Counted from the first letter of the stretch, positions 43,878 to 54,109 are shown. The stretch: DNA of 64,000 nucleotides from Prochlorococcus sp. AG-363-M17 (GCA_003278365.1 QCFS01000003.1:21587-85586), one strand, 5' to 3'. Numbers and translations: made by a program. The notes: generated by a model not told the origin, from the letters alone.

Positions 43878-44303
43878 TTAGAATACATCTTTCAATGAAT
43901 CTATAAGCCATTCAAAGAAATTAAATGGATTGAGAATATTAGAAATACTACTATCATTATTCCAATATTTCCTTTCTTCAAAAGAAAAATATTCTTGACT
44001 ACTCTTCTTAGGCTTTATGGAAAATTCAGATTCTCTGCCAAGCAAAACATTACTCTCTGAACTCATTATTGTCTCATTGGCTAAAGTTTTGATTTCATCC
44101 TCAAAAAACCATTTTTTCGAACCATCGCGCAATGTAACTACAACTCCTATTCCTTGCCCATCAGTTAATTTATAATCATGCAAAATTCCAACAGGCTCTT
44201 CTGAAAGAATTTTGGCTAATTCATCTGGAATACGATCTTTAATCAGATCAGTATTTACTATGACTTTAGCTCCAAGCTTAATTAAATCTTGTGATTGAGA
44301 CAT
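43878..44303 (-). CDS. DUF2862 protein
   Basis: 141 residues. The N-terminal 75 residues (KLGAKVIVNTDLIKDRIPDELAKIL, DYKLTDGQGIGVVVTLRDGSKKWFFEDEI) match the cyanobacterial DUF2862 family, an SH3-like small-barrel fold. A C-terminal extension of about 60 polar and aromatic residues is not part of the family. Function unknown. Confidence 0.8.
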   Translation of the reverse strand: MSQSQDLIKLGAKVIVNTDLIKDRIPDELAKILSEEPVGILHDYKLTDGQGIGVVVTLRDGSKKWFFEDEIKTLANETIMSSESNVLLGRESEFSIKPKKSSQEYFSFEERKYWNNDSSISNILNPFNFFEWLIDSLKDVF

Positions 44304-44608
44304 GGCCTCACGGGCTTAGTTGGTTTTAGTCTTTTGACTGTGTGATCTTTATGATAGGTGAAGGGTAATCCAATTTGGCATGCATTTATCAGTTGTATTG
44401 ATCACTTTCAGCCGAAAGTTGCAAAGAGTGTTAAGGGAAATCCTCTGGACAGGATGGAAAGCTCTAGGAGGAAAGAAGCTGTATGTACATATTTTATCAA
44501 CCTAAGAGTTTCAAAGGTTCCTATTGTAGAAATAATCATAGGAAAGGACTCAATACTTAAACTGGTCACTAATTTCTTGCCAACCAACCTAGAAGCGTAA
44601 ACACTATT
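44304..44608. other. 305-bp gap, nothing recognised
   Basis: Two opposing frames overlap here (44358-44600 plus and 44408-44632 minus); neither has a family pattern or a credible start context. Confidence 0.45.
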
Positions 44609-45037
44609 GTGAAAAACAAATCGCAAATACACATTCGTTCCATAGCAACTGTTCTGATAGTTCTAAGCTCGTCAGTCACAGCAGTGAACTCGACAACTGA
44701 TGATGATGTCGTGAAGATATGCAATAAGGCAAAAGACTATTGGAGTTGCGTTAGAGCAATGAGTGGAAAGCAACCAGAATTGAGAGCATTTGGGCCACTT
44801 CTAATTGATTGGTCTGTATGGCGTGTCATGAATGGAAGCTACGTAGCACCTAGCTACAACAGCTCAAGAGAGGGGTTTTACTTGGCAATTAATTGTTCAG
44901 AAGGGAAAATAAATGTGAGCAATAAAAAGGGTTCTTGGAGAGGGTGGATAACACCAGTAAAAAACTTTGAATATGATTTTATAGAAACTCTCTGCAAAGA
45001 AAAAAATACTCCTACAAAAATTGGAAGGGATAGATAA
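44609..45037 (+). CDS. secreted hypothetical protein
   Basis: 142 residues from a GTG start with a signal peptide (IHIRSIATVLIVLSSSVTAVNS) cut near residue 26. The mature part has four cysteines (KICNKA, WSCVRA, AINCSE, TLCKEK) likely to form two disulfides. Followed by a strong terminator. Family unknown. Confidence 0.55.
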   Translation: MKNKSQIHIRSIATVLIVLSSSVTAVNSTTDDDVVKICNKAKDYWSCVRAMSGKQPELRAFGPLLIDWSVWRVMNGSYVAPSYNSSREGFYLAINCSEGKINVSNKKGSWRGWITPVKNFEYDFIETLCKEKNTPTKIGRDR

Positions 45038-45133
45038 ATAGTCATTAATTCCTTTGATAACAACAACTTAAAGCATCTGCAAAACTGCGTAAAAATAAAA
45101 ATCAAATTACTTCGGAGAAATAGTCACAAAAAA

Positions 45134-45160
45134 AAAGCAGGTTAATAACCTGCTTTTTTA
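45134..45160. terminator. bidirectional terminator
   Basis: Stem AAAGCAGGTTA / TAACCTGCTTT with A and T runs on both sides, between the convergent genes ending at 45037 and 45187; it can stop transcription from either side. Confidence 0.88.
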
Positions 45161-45186
45161 AATTCTAAATTCGTAATTAAACGAAC

Positions 45187-45381
45187 TCAGCGCTGGAATC
45201 TTTTGGTTGGATCGTTCTTGTCACGAGCATACCAATGAAATTGGGAAACTTGAAGAATGGCAATCAAACCAAATACTGCTGGAATCAGCTGTAATCCTCC
45301 TGAAGGCTTAACCAAACCCAAATCTGAAGGGTGTGGCAGCTGAGTAGCAAAATCAATGATGTGGGTTAGGTGAATCATCAA
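45187..45381 (-). CDS. small single-helix protein near the membrane
   Basis: 64 residues (second Met at residue 2 may be the start): polar N-terminus, GGLQLIPAVFGLIAILQVSQFHWYARD with one helix, basic end (KNDPTKRFQR). The compact form, strong terminator and helix resemble accessory thylakoid proteins, but I cannot name it. Confidence 0.6.
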   Translation of the reverse strand: MMIHLTHIIDFATQLPHPSDLGLVKPSGGLQLIPAVFGLIAILQVSQFHWYARDKNDPTKRFQR

Positions 45382-45781
45382 TAACCGGAAAAGCCGTTTA
45401 TATATAACCCATCAATCGATCCCTAAATACTCTCTGTTGCATCTTGAAAACTCAAAAGTTGAAAACAGAGGCTCTCTTGCGTCAACTTATCTCCAAGAAA
45501 ACAGTCAGAGAGGACGTTTTCAGAGATACTGAGCAAATTAGACTTCTTAAAGTATTTTTCTGTTTTTTGCTCCTCGAGGAGATCCAGGAGGGAATAAAGC
45601 TCATGCCTAAGGATCAATTAAATCCTGACTCAAAAGAAAGGGGTCTTAACTCTTGCAGCGCTAGGACCTCTTAGAAGGGAATAAGCGAGCACAAAGCCTC
45701 ATAGAAGTCCACCAATGGGAATCAGATCAAAGAAGCACCTTTCAACGATTAAAGGCTGAATGCTTATCCGAGCAGGTTTTA

Positions 45782-45955
45782 TTAAAGAGGCTTGCCTGAA
45801 ATTAGCTGATGCACCGCAGGAACTGACCTATATAGGAAATAAATCACTATGAGCAATAGGTTCCCACCAACAACGAGTGCTCCTGTTATCAGATTTTGCC
45901 TAGAAGATGTGTAATCCCATTGAGGTTGGTTATCAGTTGTGTCAGGTTCAGACAT
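45782..45955 (-). CDS. 57-residue single-helix membrane protein
   Basis: From the ATG at 45955: MSEPDTTDNQPQWDYTSSR, then a helix (LITGALVVGGNLLLIVIYFLY) and a short tail. Clean frame in an otherwise empty gap. Family unknown. Confidence 0.55.
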   Translation of the reverse strand: MSEPDTTDNQPQWDYTSSRQNLITGALVVGGNLLLIVIYFLYRSVPAVHQLISGKPL

Positions 45956-46104
45956 TTTGGTTTAATGAAGTCAGGAAAGCTGAAACGATTTGGAATAGCT
46001 CAAAAGCAATTGAAAGGATGAGAAATCCATATCGCCTTAACGTTCGACCTTATTAATAAATTTGTCAACCACTAGTATTGGATTTTGATTTATTCAGCTT
46101 TTAA

Positions 46105-47145
46105 CTAAGAAGATTTGTTGTTAAGACTGAAAAGCCTTCTAAAGGAGGCCATCGTAAAGGCCATTACCTTTATGCAGTCTATATTTATACTAATGGCGAG
46201 TGTAAGAAAGATATGTTTTATTCCCTTCTTAAACAAGGGCACACCTTTTCTAAGCGGTAGCAAAATACCTCTTACAAATAAGTATATAAACAACAAAAGA
46301 AAAGTTGTTGCTTTCGTAATATGAGGAACATACAAATGTGGAGTTCGATTAATACTCCACATGTAATTATTCCAATTAATTGCTGTTACTATTGCAAGTA
46401 AGCTAAAGAATATAATATAGAAGTATTTTTGTTTCTGATATACCAACAAGTCGTCATAACAAGCTACATAATAGTTCCTATACCATTTTGAACAGAGTTC
46501 TAAGAATTTTTTACCTATAAGATTATAATAAGTTAAGGGAATAGCTTTGATATTCTTAATAGAATCTTGAAAATATAGTGCCCTTCTTATCCATTCTGCA
46601 TCTTCTCCACACCTTGCAGAAGGGAGAAAGTGTCCGATTTCATTAATAAGATTACGACTTATCAAAGTACCTGGTACTGTAAACAAAGGTTTACTCCCAT
46701 AAGTAGCTGAAATAAAAGATTCTTCAAATAAAGTTTTTCCAATATATCTTGTTCGCCCAAGTATCCCTTGTCTTCCTGAATTTTTCAGTAATTGTAAAGA
46801 GTTCTCCAACCAATTACTTTCTGGTTTTGTACTAACATCAAGGAAAGCAATAAATGGGCAACTTGATTCTCTTGTGCCAATATTTCTTGCCTCACCAGGC
46901 ATTATAGTTTTCTCATATCGAAGAATATTTATATCTTTGCCTATAAGTCTCGCTTTTTCTAATAGATTCAATTTCTTACTCAAAGGTAGATTGCTTACTA
47001 CACAAATAATCTCTTGAATATGTTGTAAATTATCACCTAGCGATGTTATTAAATCACTACACTTATCAAGATCCTCAGCAATGCATCCAATGACCAAGGA
47101 TATTCGATAGTCATCATTTGCTATTTTTGTTCTGAGAAAAGACAT
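46105..47145 (-). CDS. family 2 glycosyltransferase with membrane tail
   Basis: 346 residues. GT-A fold: nucleotide-binding start (ISLVIGCIAEDLDKCSDL), MPGEARNIGTRESSCPFIAFLDVSTKP with the DxS variant of the metal motif, then PGTLISRNLINEIGHFLPSARCGEDAEWIRR acceptor region. Two C-terminal helices (about 240-310). Likely adds a sugar to a surface polysaccharide or lipid. AT-rich and surrounded by small genes, consistent with horizontal transfer. Confidence 0.78.
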   Translation of the reverse strand: MSFLRTKIANDDYRISLVIGCIAEDLDKCSDLITSLGDNLQHIQEIICVVSNLPLSKKLNLLEKARLIGKDINILRYEKTIMPGEARNIGTRESSCPFIAFLDVSTKPESNWLENSLQLLKNSGRQGILGRTRYIGKTLFEESFISATYGSKPLFTVPGTLISRNLINEIGHFLPSARCGEDAEWIRRALYFQDSIKNIKAIPLTYYNLIGKKFLELCSKWYRNYYVACYDDLLVYQKQKYFYIIFFSLLAIVTAINWNNYMWSINRTPHLYVPHITKATTFLLLFIYLFVRGILLPLRKGVPLFKKGIKHIFLTLAISINIDCIKVMAFTMASFRRLFSLNNKSS

Positions 47146-47470
47146 CGCATAGTCCTAACATTTACTCCCTCATCAGAAAATATATACATGCATCACCTGC
47201 TTGACATCCAATATAAATACAAAATGTCAATGAAAGACAATCTTACAGGTCCACCCATAAGACAGAGAACACTATAAAAGGATATGATCCTTTCAATCAA
47301 TTGGTATAAAACGAGTTTGAGTCACATATCCTAAAAATAGGGCAGAATATAGAAAACGTGCTTCCTTGTTTAAGCAAGTGGTTAAAAACCCAAAAGAAAG
47401 GGTTAATATCTTCAACTGTGATCATGCCTCTAAAGAACTAGGAGTTATTTCTTTACTACATCTTTTTTAT

Positions 47471-47962
47471 ATGAACGAACAAGAATCCCTCTCCACCAGA
47501 AACATCTCACTGTGGGCACTATCTTTTATTTTAGGTGGTGCACTAATTGACTGGAGCTTGAGAAATGCTCATGTCTACAACCTGGGTATTGGTTCAATTC
47601 TTACCTTTACTATCTTTGGTTTTATACTAGGAGCAAGTGGACCTTTCCCTTTATGGATTTTATTATACAACAAGATCCAAGACAGGGATAGGCTTGAAGC
47701 AACAGTAATTACCTTTAAGATCAACAATACATTTACTGAATGGTTAAGAGTATCAGAGAAGGATCTTATCGCTCAAGAGGCTGCTGGAATTACCACTATC
47801 TTTAGGGGTGTCAGTCAAGAAGATCCCAAAAAAGTTATAGCAATTTATCAAGCAAGGAGAGGTATTATGAAGGATTTTCTGCAAGCTAATTCTAAAAGTA
47901 TTGCTAGCTCAGGTCAAGTTAGCGGGAGTGAGGAAACCTCAATATATTATCCTAATGGATAA
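47471..47962 (+). CDS. membrane-anchored DUF3764 protein, second copy
   Basis: 163 residues from the ATG at 47471 (MNEQESLSTRNISLWALSF); an ORF from a TTG at 47366 would add 35 residues not shared by the paralog. Two helices then the domain INNTFTEWLRVSEKDLIAQEAAGIT, paralogous to 41585-42124 and of DUF3764 type. Function unknown. Confidence 0.68.
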   Translation: MNEQESLSTRNISLWALSFILGGALIDWSLRNAHVYNLGIGSILTFTIFGFILGASGPFPLWILLYNKIQDRDRLEATVITFKINNTFTEWLRVSEKDLIAQEAAGITTIFRGVSQEDPKKVIAIYQARRGIMKDFLQANSKSIASSGQVSGSEETSIYYPNG

Positions 47963-48061
47963 TATTTATTTAGGGGTAAAAAGAAATTGCCTCTAATCCT
48001 AAAAGGTGAATTACACATAGATGAGATATTCAAACCCATTCATCTGATCACTTATTTATTA

Positions 48062-48469
48062 TCAACCACTGGCAAGAATGCCATATAACTTCAAGACCTC
48101 AAGGTAGAGAATTGCACATAAAGAAGTCATGATAACAAGTACAACACCTAAGTATTTAAGAAGTTTTTGATCAGTATTTAGCTGGCATGCCCTTATAGAC
48201 GAAGGCGTCGCCCCTAAGGGCAAAAACGTAAACCCAACCAGAATTACCGCAATTACTCCAATAACTGTTTGAGCGATCACAGCATCGTTATAAACACCTA
48301 ATGAGGGGAGTGCCACGCTGTCAGCTTTCTCAAGAGTTCTAGTTGCAACACCTTTTGCCAGATTTACAAGCTGTTCAACATTTTCATGTTGGCGGGGTGC
48401 CTCATCTAAGGCCCTGTCGTAATTGAGAAGCTGATCTAAAGTTTCAAACCAATCGGCCATGTCATCCAT
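48062..48469 (-). CDS. hypothetical membrane protein
   Basis: 135 residues: an acidic soluble N-terminus (DDMADWFETLDQLLNYDRALDE) then two helices (about 64-85 and 104-125). No family recognised. Isolated gene. Confidence 0.55.
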   Translation of the reverse strand: MDDMADWFETLDQLLNYDRALDEAPRQHENVEQLVNLAKGVATRTLEKADSVALPSLGVYNDAVIAQTVIGVIAVILVGFTFLPLGATPSSIRACQLNTDQKLLKYLGVVLVIMTSLCAILYLEVLKLYGILASG

Positions 48470-48713
48470 TTGCTACTTCCTTGAGCATAATTTGATAGTT
48501 AAGTAATGCTTTTATAAATTAATCACTAGTCAAAACAAGAAAAGGCTTAGGCCAATTATTCCTTGCAGTCAAAGCAATTCTGAAGAATCCCAATTATTTC
48601 AATCAGCAGGCCATCTCAATACTTAACTAAGAAATTATGCTTAATCCTGAGAATCCCCTAAGTCTTTATATCTATTAAGACAAAATCGATGAGCAAATAT
48701 CCACACGGTCGAA

Positions 48714-49019
48714 TCATCTCTCCCAAAGGTATCTCTTAGGTTCTCTACCACATCTTTTAACAAGCTCTTCTTCTATTGCCTTGAGGGTAGTTAGAGAATT
48801 TTTTTCTCGTTGCCATCTCTTCAGAACATCAGTCATCCAGCTGACGTTGCAGTCGGACCAGTCCTTATACTCGGACTTTGTAAGCAAGTGCCACGCTATA
48901 GGAGGCCTAAGGGTTTCGAAGCCTCTCCAAAAAAAATACAAACCAAGTGGTCCTACCAATATCGCTAAGAAAAATTTAAGGCCTATCGAAAACCATTTGT
49001 TCGATTGATTACGACTCAT
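48714..49019 (-). CDS. hypothetical membrane-anchored protein
   Basis: 101 residues with one N-terminal helix (about 10-30) and a soluble, basic, tryptophan-rich domain (SEYKDWSDCNVSWMTDVLKRW ... LVKRCGREPKRYLW). Two cysteines. Family unknown. Confidence 0.5.
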   Translation of the reverse strand: MSRNQSNKWFSIGLKFFLAILVGPLGLYFFWRGFETLRPPIAWHLLTKSEYKDWSDCNVSWMTDVLKRWQREKNSLTTLKAIEEELVKRCGREPKRYLWER

Positions 49020-49399
49020 TTATCAAGCATGTCATCACTTATTAAATCTGACAGCAAACCTTTAAATAATCATTCTCTTTCAAAAATTGACCAAAAACAA
49101 AACAACAAATACATTTTCTCCATTGGAAGAATCTCAAACCGAAGGCTATGGATTCTCAGATAAATTTAAACTACAAAATAACTTATCCGATTCTATTCCT
49201 TGCCACTCGAGTCTTCATTGTTCTAAGGGCCTACTCCCATTCAAATTTGCTCAAACGAGACATTTACTCGATACATAACTTTAGTGCAAAAAGGGATTAG
49301 AAAGAAAACCTAACAATCACCTTTCGGCATCTCCTGAATCAATATTTCACTTTTAAACTCTCAAGCACTGGAAATGGTCTTTTAGATTTGAAATTCGAA
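49020..49399. other. 380-bp gap before tRNA-Ala
   Basis: Contains only a weak frame at 49087-49278 from a TTG, without a recognisable pattern. Confidence 0.45.
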
Positions 49400-49472
49400 T
49401 GGAGCCAAGCGGACTCGAACCGCTGACCCCCTGCATGCCATGCAGGTGCTCTACCAGCTGAGCTATGGCCCC
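49400..49472 (-). tRNA. tRNA-Ala (GGC)
   Basis: 73-nt cloverleaf on the minus strand: acceptor GGGGCCA/TGGCTCC, discriminator A; D arm GCTCAGCTGGTAGAGC; anticodon stem CCTGC/GCAGG with loop ATGGCAT, anticodon GGC; T arm CGGTTCGAGTCCG. CCA is not encoded. Confidence 0.97.
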
Positions 49473-50303
49473 GTTCGTTGGCATGATAGTGTTCTTATCA
49501 TTTTCAGCCAACTTAACTATTCTAATCGTTGCTGAACACAAACGTCTTCTCTTCTGCCAAGTCAACAAAATTGATAGCATTTAAGCTGTTTCCAAGCCAA
49601 AACCCTTTTTTCCACTTTAGCCAACAAGAAAATATGCTTAATTTCTAGACAAAAATATTGGATCAGTTGTTTTTATTTTCTATTTAACTATTAAATGTTC
49701 TGCTTAGCTTAAATATATTGGAAGTAAAACATAAAATTACCTACTAATTTAATTCTAAAATAGCCTAATAATTAAAAATTAGGCGGAAAACTTGATGCAA
49801 AGATACCAGAAAAAGACTAGGCAGTTTTTTAAAGCAGGAACAGTATTTACTTAGAAAGCTTGACCTAATAAAGAGCTCTCTAGAACTAAAATATCAACTG
49901 GCTCCTCCTAGACCTATCTAGTGAAAGCCTAGTCTGCTAGATAGCTTGGTCAAAACCTAGTCGATCTAGATGGACCAAAAAGAAGTCCAAGACTTCATGG
50001 CAAATTTGTTTAATGATGCAAAATCAGGTTATTAAATATACAAGGTTCTTTGAAAAGTTTTCTATAGCAGTTGCTCTTGCACAGCAAGATTTCTCTGAAT
50101 AACTTGTTTTTTCTAAAAAAAGGAGAGCCCCCCTTTAAATAAAAGAAACCTAGCAGTGAGCTCCATTAATAAAGTAAGCAAATAGTCACATTGCACCTAT
50201 AAAACTTGATTTAAGCTTTGTAGGTGCAATGCGACTATTATCAATAGAAGTTAAAGAAGATTATTTTTCAAGCAAAAAGTAAGAATTAAAAAACTAGTAA
50301 ACA
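49473..50303. other. 831-bp intergenic region with CTAG cluster and long hairpin
   Basis: No convincing coding frame. It holds seven CTAG tetramers within 49880-49969, overlapping inverted repeats (CTATCTAG / CTAGATAG), and the long palindrome at 50181-50239. Otherwise AT-rich. Confidence 0.6.
50181..50239. repeat. long inverted repeat (hairpin)
   Basis: AATAGTCACATTGCACCTA (50181-50199) pairs with TAGGTGCAATGCGACTATT (50221-50239), one mismatch, and the centre AAAACTT/AAGCTTT can extend the stem. There is no T run, so it is not a standard terminator. It lies 65 bp beyond the lexA stop codon. Confidence 0.85.
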
Positions 50304-50921
50304 TCAAACATGTCTCCAAACAGCCAGTAACTTTCCTTGTACCACCACTTGATCAGCATCCAATTCAATGGGCTCATACAAAGGGTTTGCTGCCTCTAAC
50401 TTAACCAAAGAACCTGTTCTGTAGAAATACTTCAATGTAGTTCCACTTCCTGGAACTAATGCACTTACTACTGTGCCATTTTTTAATCGTGAAGGCTCAT
50501 GCACAGGCTCCATTAAAACAACATCACCATCAGCAATATGCGCATCAACCATAGAATCGCCATTGACGTTTAAGGCGAATATTCCTCGAGTATCAAGAAC
50601 AGAATTGAGGTCCAAACTCTCTTGGACATCATCAAAAGTCTCTACCAGCCCACCTGCAGCAACCGCACCAAGTACCGGGATACCAGAAACAATGCCTCCT
50701 ATCAATTGAAGCGTACGTGCCTGGCCTTCCTGCCAAGTTATCCAGCCCTTTTGCTGCAAATGACGAAGTCTGCTCTGGATGGGCGCTGGTGAACGAAGAC
50801 CCATTCCTTCCATCATCTGACGGATAGAAGGGCTGTGATGATGCGTAGCTATGTAATCAGCTAACCAGTCGTAAAGTTCTTTTTGCGCAGGGGTTAGCAA
50901 CTCGCCAGAAGAGAGAGTCAC
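50304..50921 (-). CDS. lexA: SOS repressor LexA
   Basis: 205 residues. N-terminal winged helix (QKELYDWLADYIATHHHSPSIRQM) binds DNA; the self-cleavage bond Ala89-Gly90 (AVAAGG), catalytic Ser123 (NGDSMVDA) and Lys164 (TTLKYFYR) are all present, so autoproteolysis is expected. Two cyanobacterial LexA-box-like sites lie just upstream of the start, implying autoregulation. argF is upstream on the same strand. Confidence 0.93.
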   Translation of the reverse strand: MTLSSGELLTPAQKELYDWLADYIATHHHSPSIRQMMEGMGLRSPAPIQSRLRHLQQKGWITWQEGQARTLQLIGGIVSGIPVLGAVAAGGLVETFDDVQESLDLNSVLDTRGIFALNVNGDSMVDAHIADGDVVLMEPVHEPSRLKNGTVVSALVPGSGTTLKYFYRTGSLVKLEAANPLYEPIELDADQVVVQGKLLAVWRHV

Positions 50922-50925
50922 AAGC

Positions 50926-50955
50926 AGTGCAGATGTACCTCAATACATTTGTACC
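50926..50955 (-). promoter_or_regulatory. candidate pair of LexA boxes
   Basis: On the minus strand GGTACAAATGTATT (50942-50955) and GGTACATCTGCACT (50926-50939) each match the cyanobacterial pattern RGTACNNNDGTWCB with one mismatch. They are 2 bp apart and end 5 bp before the lexA start codon. Confidence 0.55.
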
Positions 50956-50979
50956 TATGAAATTGCTAATTAGCAAGGC

Positions 50980-51939
50980 TCAAAGCCCTCCTAGCACTGC
51001 TGCTAATAGGGCTTGTTGAAGATGCAAACGGTTTTCGGCCTGATCGAAGACTCTACTGGAATTCGACTCAATGACGCCAGAGCTTATTTCCTCTCCACGA
51101 TGTGCAGGCAAACAATGTAAAGCAATTGCTTTGGGATCAGCAGCCGAGAAAAGTTCTTCGTTCACACAGAACCCTTTAAAAGCTTCTTCTCGTTTTGCCT
51201 TCTCATTCTCTTGCCCCATAGAAGCCCAAACATCTGTATAGACTGCATTTGCGCCCTCTACAGCTTGCAAGGGGTCGCTAAAAACTTTTATTTCTGATTG
51301 ATTGTTTGACAAGGAACGTGCTTGATTAACAACAGATGGAAGTGGTTCAAACCCAACAGGAGAAGCAATTTGAACATCTACATTCAGCAACGCCCCGCAT
51401 ATCATTAAAGAATGAGCAACATTATTCCCATCACCTATATAAGCAATCGTTTTTCCAGTTAACTCTCCAAACTCTTCCTTCATAGTGAAAAAGTCTGCTA
51501 AAGCCTGACAAGGGTGTTCCAGGTCTGTTAATGCATTCAACACTGGAATTGAAGCCCATTTTGAGTAATCAAGCAGTTCTTGCTGTTCAAAGGTTCGGAT
51601 AGCGAGAACATCGCAAAAACGGCTTAATACCCTTGCAGTATCTTGGATGGGCTCACCTCTACCTAATTGGGTAAATTGAGGGTTTAAATCAACTGTCTGT
51701 CCGCCTAAACGAGCCATTGCAACCTGAAAGCTGACCCTAGTTCGAGTTGATGCCTTAGTAAAAATAAGGCCTAAAATACGATTACCTAAATCAATCCTTC
51801 TATCCCCACTTTTTAACTGTGAAGCCAGATCAAACAAGGCTCTGATTTGATCAGGCAACAAATCAGAAGAGGATAAAAAGTCACTCCCTTTTAATGGAGC
51901 AAGGACAGCAGCAACACCCTTTCCATTGAGTGAAGTCAT
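50980..51939 (-). CDS. argF: ornithine carbamoyltransferase ArgF
   Basis: Makes citrulline from ornithine and carbamoyl phosphate in arginine synthesis. 319 residues; STRTR (64-68) and HPCQ (142-145) bind carbamoyl phosphate, and HCLPAHRGEEI near 277 is the ornithine-side motif. Located between ftsH (53 bp upstream) and lexA (58 bp downstream), all on the minus strand. Confidence 0.97.
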   Translation of the reverse strand: MTSLNGKGVAAVLAPLKGSDFLSSSDLLPDQIRALFDLASQLKSGDRRIDLGNRILGLIFTKASTRTRVSFQVAMARLGGQTVDLNPQFTQLGRGEPIQDTARVLSRFCDVLAIRTFEQQELLDYSKWASIPVLNALTDLEHPCQALADFFTMKEEFGELTGKTIAYIGDGNNVAHSLMICGALLNVDVQIASPVGFEPLPSVVNQARSLSNNQSEIKVFSDPLQAVEGANAVYTDVWASMGQENEKAKREEAFKGFCVNEELFSAADPKAIALHCLPAHRGEEISSGVIESNSSRVFDQAENRLHLQQALLAAVLGGL

Positions 51940-51992
51940 TTAAACAACTTCAAACAACCTTTATCGGATATTTATCCCCCTTTCGTCAACCC

Positions 51993-53870
51993 TCAAGCTT
52001 TTAATAGACCTGAAGGGATCTTGCTCCCATCAAGGAGTTGTTTGAGCTCATCTCCCTCAATAACCTCCTTCTCAAGAATCTTCTGAGATATGTTTTCAAG
52101 TAAGGGAAGGTTATGTCTCAGTATCTTTAATGCGTTTTCATGACCATCATCAACAAGGCTCCTGACTTCTTTGTCAATCGCCTGAGCAGTTGCATCACTT
52201 AATTCTCTCCTTGGATTATTACTACCTCCTAGGAATCGTCCTCCACCCTGCTTGTCATAGGCCAAAGGTCCCAAAATTTCGCTCATTCCGTAGGTCCCAA
52301 CCATTTGTTCAGCTAAATCGGTTGCACGTTGAAGATCATTGGCTGCTCCAGTAGTTATTTTTCCAAAAACAATTTCTTCTGCTGAACGACCACCTAACAA
52401 AGTGGCTATTTGCCCCTGTAAATCTTGTTTTGAATTTAAAAAGCGTTCTTCTGTAGGCAATTGAAGTGTGTATCCCAAAGCACTCATACCTCTAGGAACT
52501 ATAGAGATTTTGGCGACCTTGCTCCCTCCAGGCATCAGGTGACCAACAATCGCGTGACCAACCTCGTGATAAGCAACTACTTTCTTCTCATCTTCCTGAA
52601 GCACTCTACTTTTCTTCTCTAAGCCAGCTACAACTCTCTCAATTGCCTCATTCAAATCACCCTGCTCAACCTTCTTTCGCTTACTTCTAGCTGCTAACAA
52701 TGCAGCCTCATTAACCATATTTGCCAAATCAGCTCCTGCAAAACCACTAGTTGCCTGGGCAATACGTTCTAGATCTACCTTTTCATCCAGCTTCACCTTT
52801 TTCACATATATCTCAAGAATAGTTTTTCTGCCTGACAAATCAGGCCTATCAACTAACACCTGCCTATCAAAACGGCCTGGTCTTAACAAGGCTGCGTCAA
52901 GAACTTCTGGCTGGTTAGTTGCAGCTAGCACAATGACAGGTTTTTCTGTCGCAGAGAAGCCATCCATTTCAGTAAGCAATTGGTTCAGAGTCTGCTCACG
53001 CTCATCGTTGCCTCCAACAACTCCCATAGAGCCAGAACGACTCTTCCCTATCGCATCTAGTTCATCAATGAAAATGATGCATGGTGCCTTTTTCTTTGCC
53101 TGTTCAAAAAGATCTCTTACACGGGCTGCTCCTGCTCCGACAAATAATTCAACAAATTCTGATCCAGAAATAATAAAGAAAGGAACACTTGCCTCTCCTG
53201 CAACAGCCTTGGAGAGAAGTGTTTTTCCAGTTCCAGGAGGTCCGACAAGCAAAACACCCTTAGGAATCCGAGCGCCAATCTCTGTATATCTTTCTGGAGT
53301 TTTAAGGAAATCTACGATTTCAGTCAGCTCGTCCTTAGCTTCATCTACACCTGCAACGTCATCAAAAGTGACTCTTGACTCCTCATCAGGGACATACACT
53401 TTGGCCTTGCTTTTAGTGAAGCTAAGTGCACCTTGGGCACCACCACCACCCATGCTTCTTCGAGCAAAAAACTGAAGAACAAGAATAAAAATAAGCGGGG
53501 GTACGACCCAACTCAGAACTGTAGTTAAGAAATTAGGTTTTTTGGGTGGCGCAGCAGCAAACTCGACTCCTTTGTTTTCTAGTCTTTGCGGCAAATCCAT
53601 ATCAAATATGGGTGTTGTGGCAAGAACCGCAGGTGCTCCATCCTGGGGAGCCGATAATTCATAGCGAATTTGCTCTTGGGTTATATAAGCCCTCTTCACC
53701 TCCCCATCATTAACCTGATTTATAAAAAGGGAATATGGAACCCTCGGAATCTGATTAGTAGGGTTTGGCACCAAGCTGCTAAATAGCAAGAGCAACCCAA
53801 ATCCGATCAGGATTATGTTGATGATCCCAAAACGACGATTTGGTCTGTTGTCATCCTGTCGAATCGGCAT
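51993..53870 (-). CDS. ftsH: membrane AAA protease FtsH
   Basis: 625 residues: two N-terminal helices (about 14-34 and 116-135) around a lumenal domain, AAA module with Walker A GPPGTGKT (210-217), Walker [13 protein letters not shown] and the SRH ([19 protein letters not shown]), then a zinc protease domain with HEVGH near 435 (the usual HEAGH varied at one position). Thylakoid FtsH removes damaged D1 from photosystem II. The paralog class cannot be set from here. Confidence 0.96.
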   Translation of the reverse strand: MPIRQDDNRPNRRFGIINIILIGFGLLLLFSSLVPNPTNQIPRVPYSLFINQVNDGEVKRAYITQEQIRYELSAPQDGAPAVLATTPIFDMDLPQRLENKGVEFAAAPPKKPNFLTTVLSWVVPPLIFILVLQFFARRSMGGGGAQGALSFTKSKAKVYVPDEESRVTFDDVAGVDEAKDELTEIVDFLKTPERYTEIGARIPKGVLLVGPPGTGKTLLSKAVAGEASVPFFIISGSEFVELFVGAGAARVRDLFEQAKKKAPCIIFIDELDAIGKSRSGSMGVVGGNDEREQTLNQLLTEMDGFSATEKPVIVLAATNQPEVLDAALLRPGRFDRQVLVDRPDLSGRKTILEIYVKKVKLDEKVDLERIAQATSGFAGADLANMVNEAALLAARSKRKKVEQGDLNEAIERVVAGLEKKSRVLQEDEKKVVAYHEVGHAIVGHLMPGGSKVAKISIVPRGMSALGYTLQLPTEERFLNSKQDLQGQIATLLGGRSAEEIVFGKITTGAANDLQRATDLAEQMVGTYGMSEILGPLAYDKQGGGRFLGGSNNPRRELSDATAQAIDKEVRSLVDDGHENALKILRHNLPLLENISQKILEKEVIEGDELKQLLDGSKIPSGLLKA

Positions 53871-54109
53871 TGATTGAACCAGTCATTTCTTAGCTCCCAA
53901 ACTAAGCCGTGCCAAATGAAAACGTTTAAAGGAACTGGTGTAAGAACCGAACGTACTCGGTACAAAAACCCATGGGAGCAATCCAAAAGAATTTAATATT
54001 TACATTTACAAGCTCAAAAATAAAAAGAAAGCACTCCCAAAAAATCTTTCTATAACAAAATAATTATAAAAGTTCGATTCATAGCATATTATTACTAGGT
54101 CAAAAGAAA

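Noticed and set aside
45423..45674. Two overlapping opposite-strand ORFs (45423-45617 minus, 45444-45674 plus)
   Set aside because: Both are about 65-75 codons, neither has a family, signal or operon support; cannot choose.
49087..49278. 63-codon plus-strand ORF from a TTG
   Set aside because: Polar, no family, weak start; treated as intergenic.
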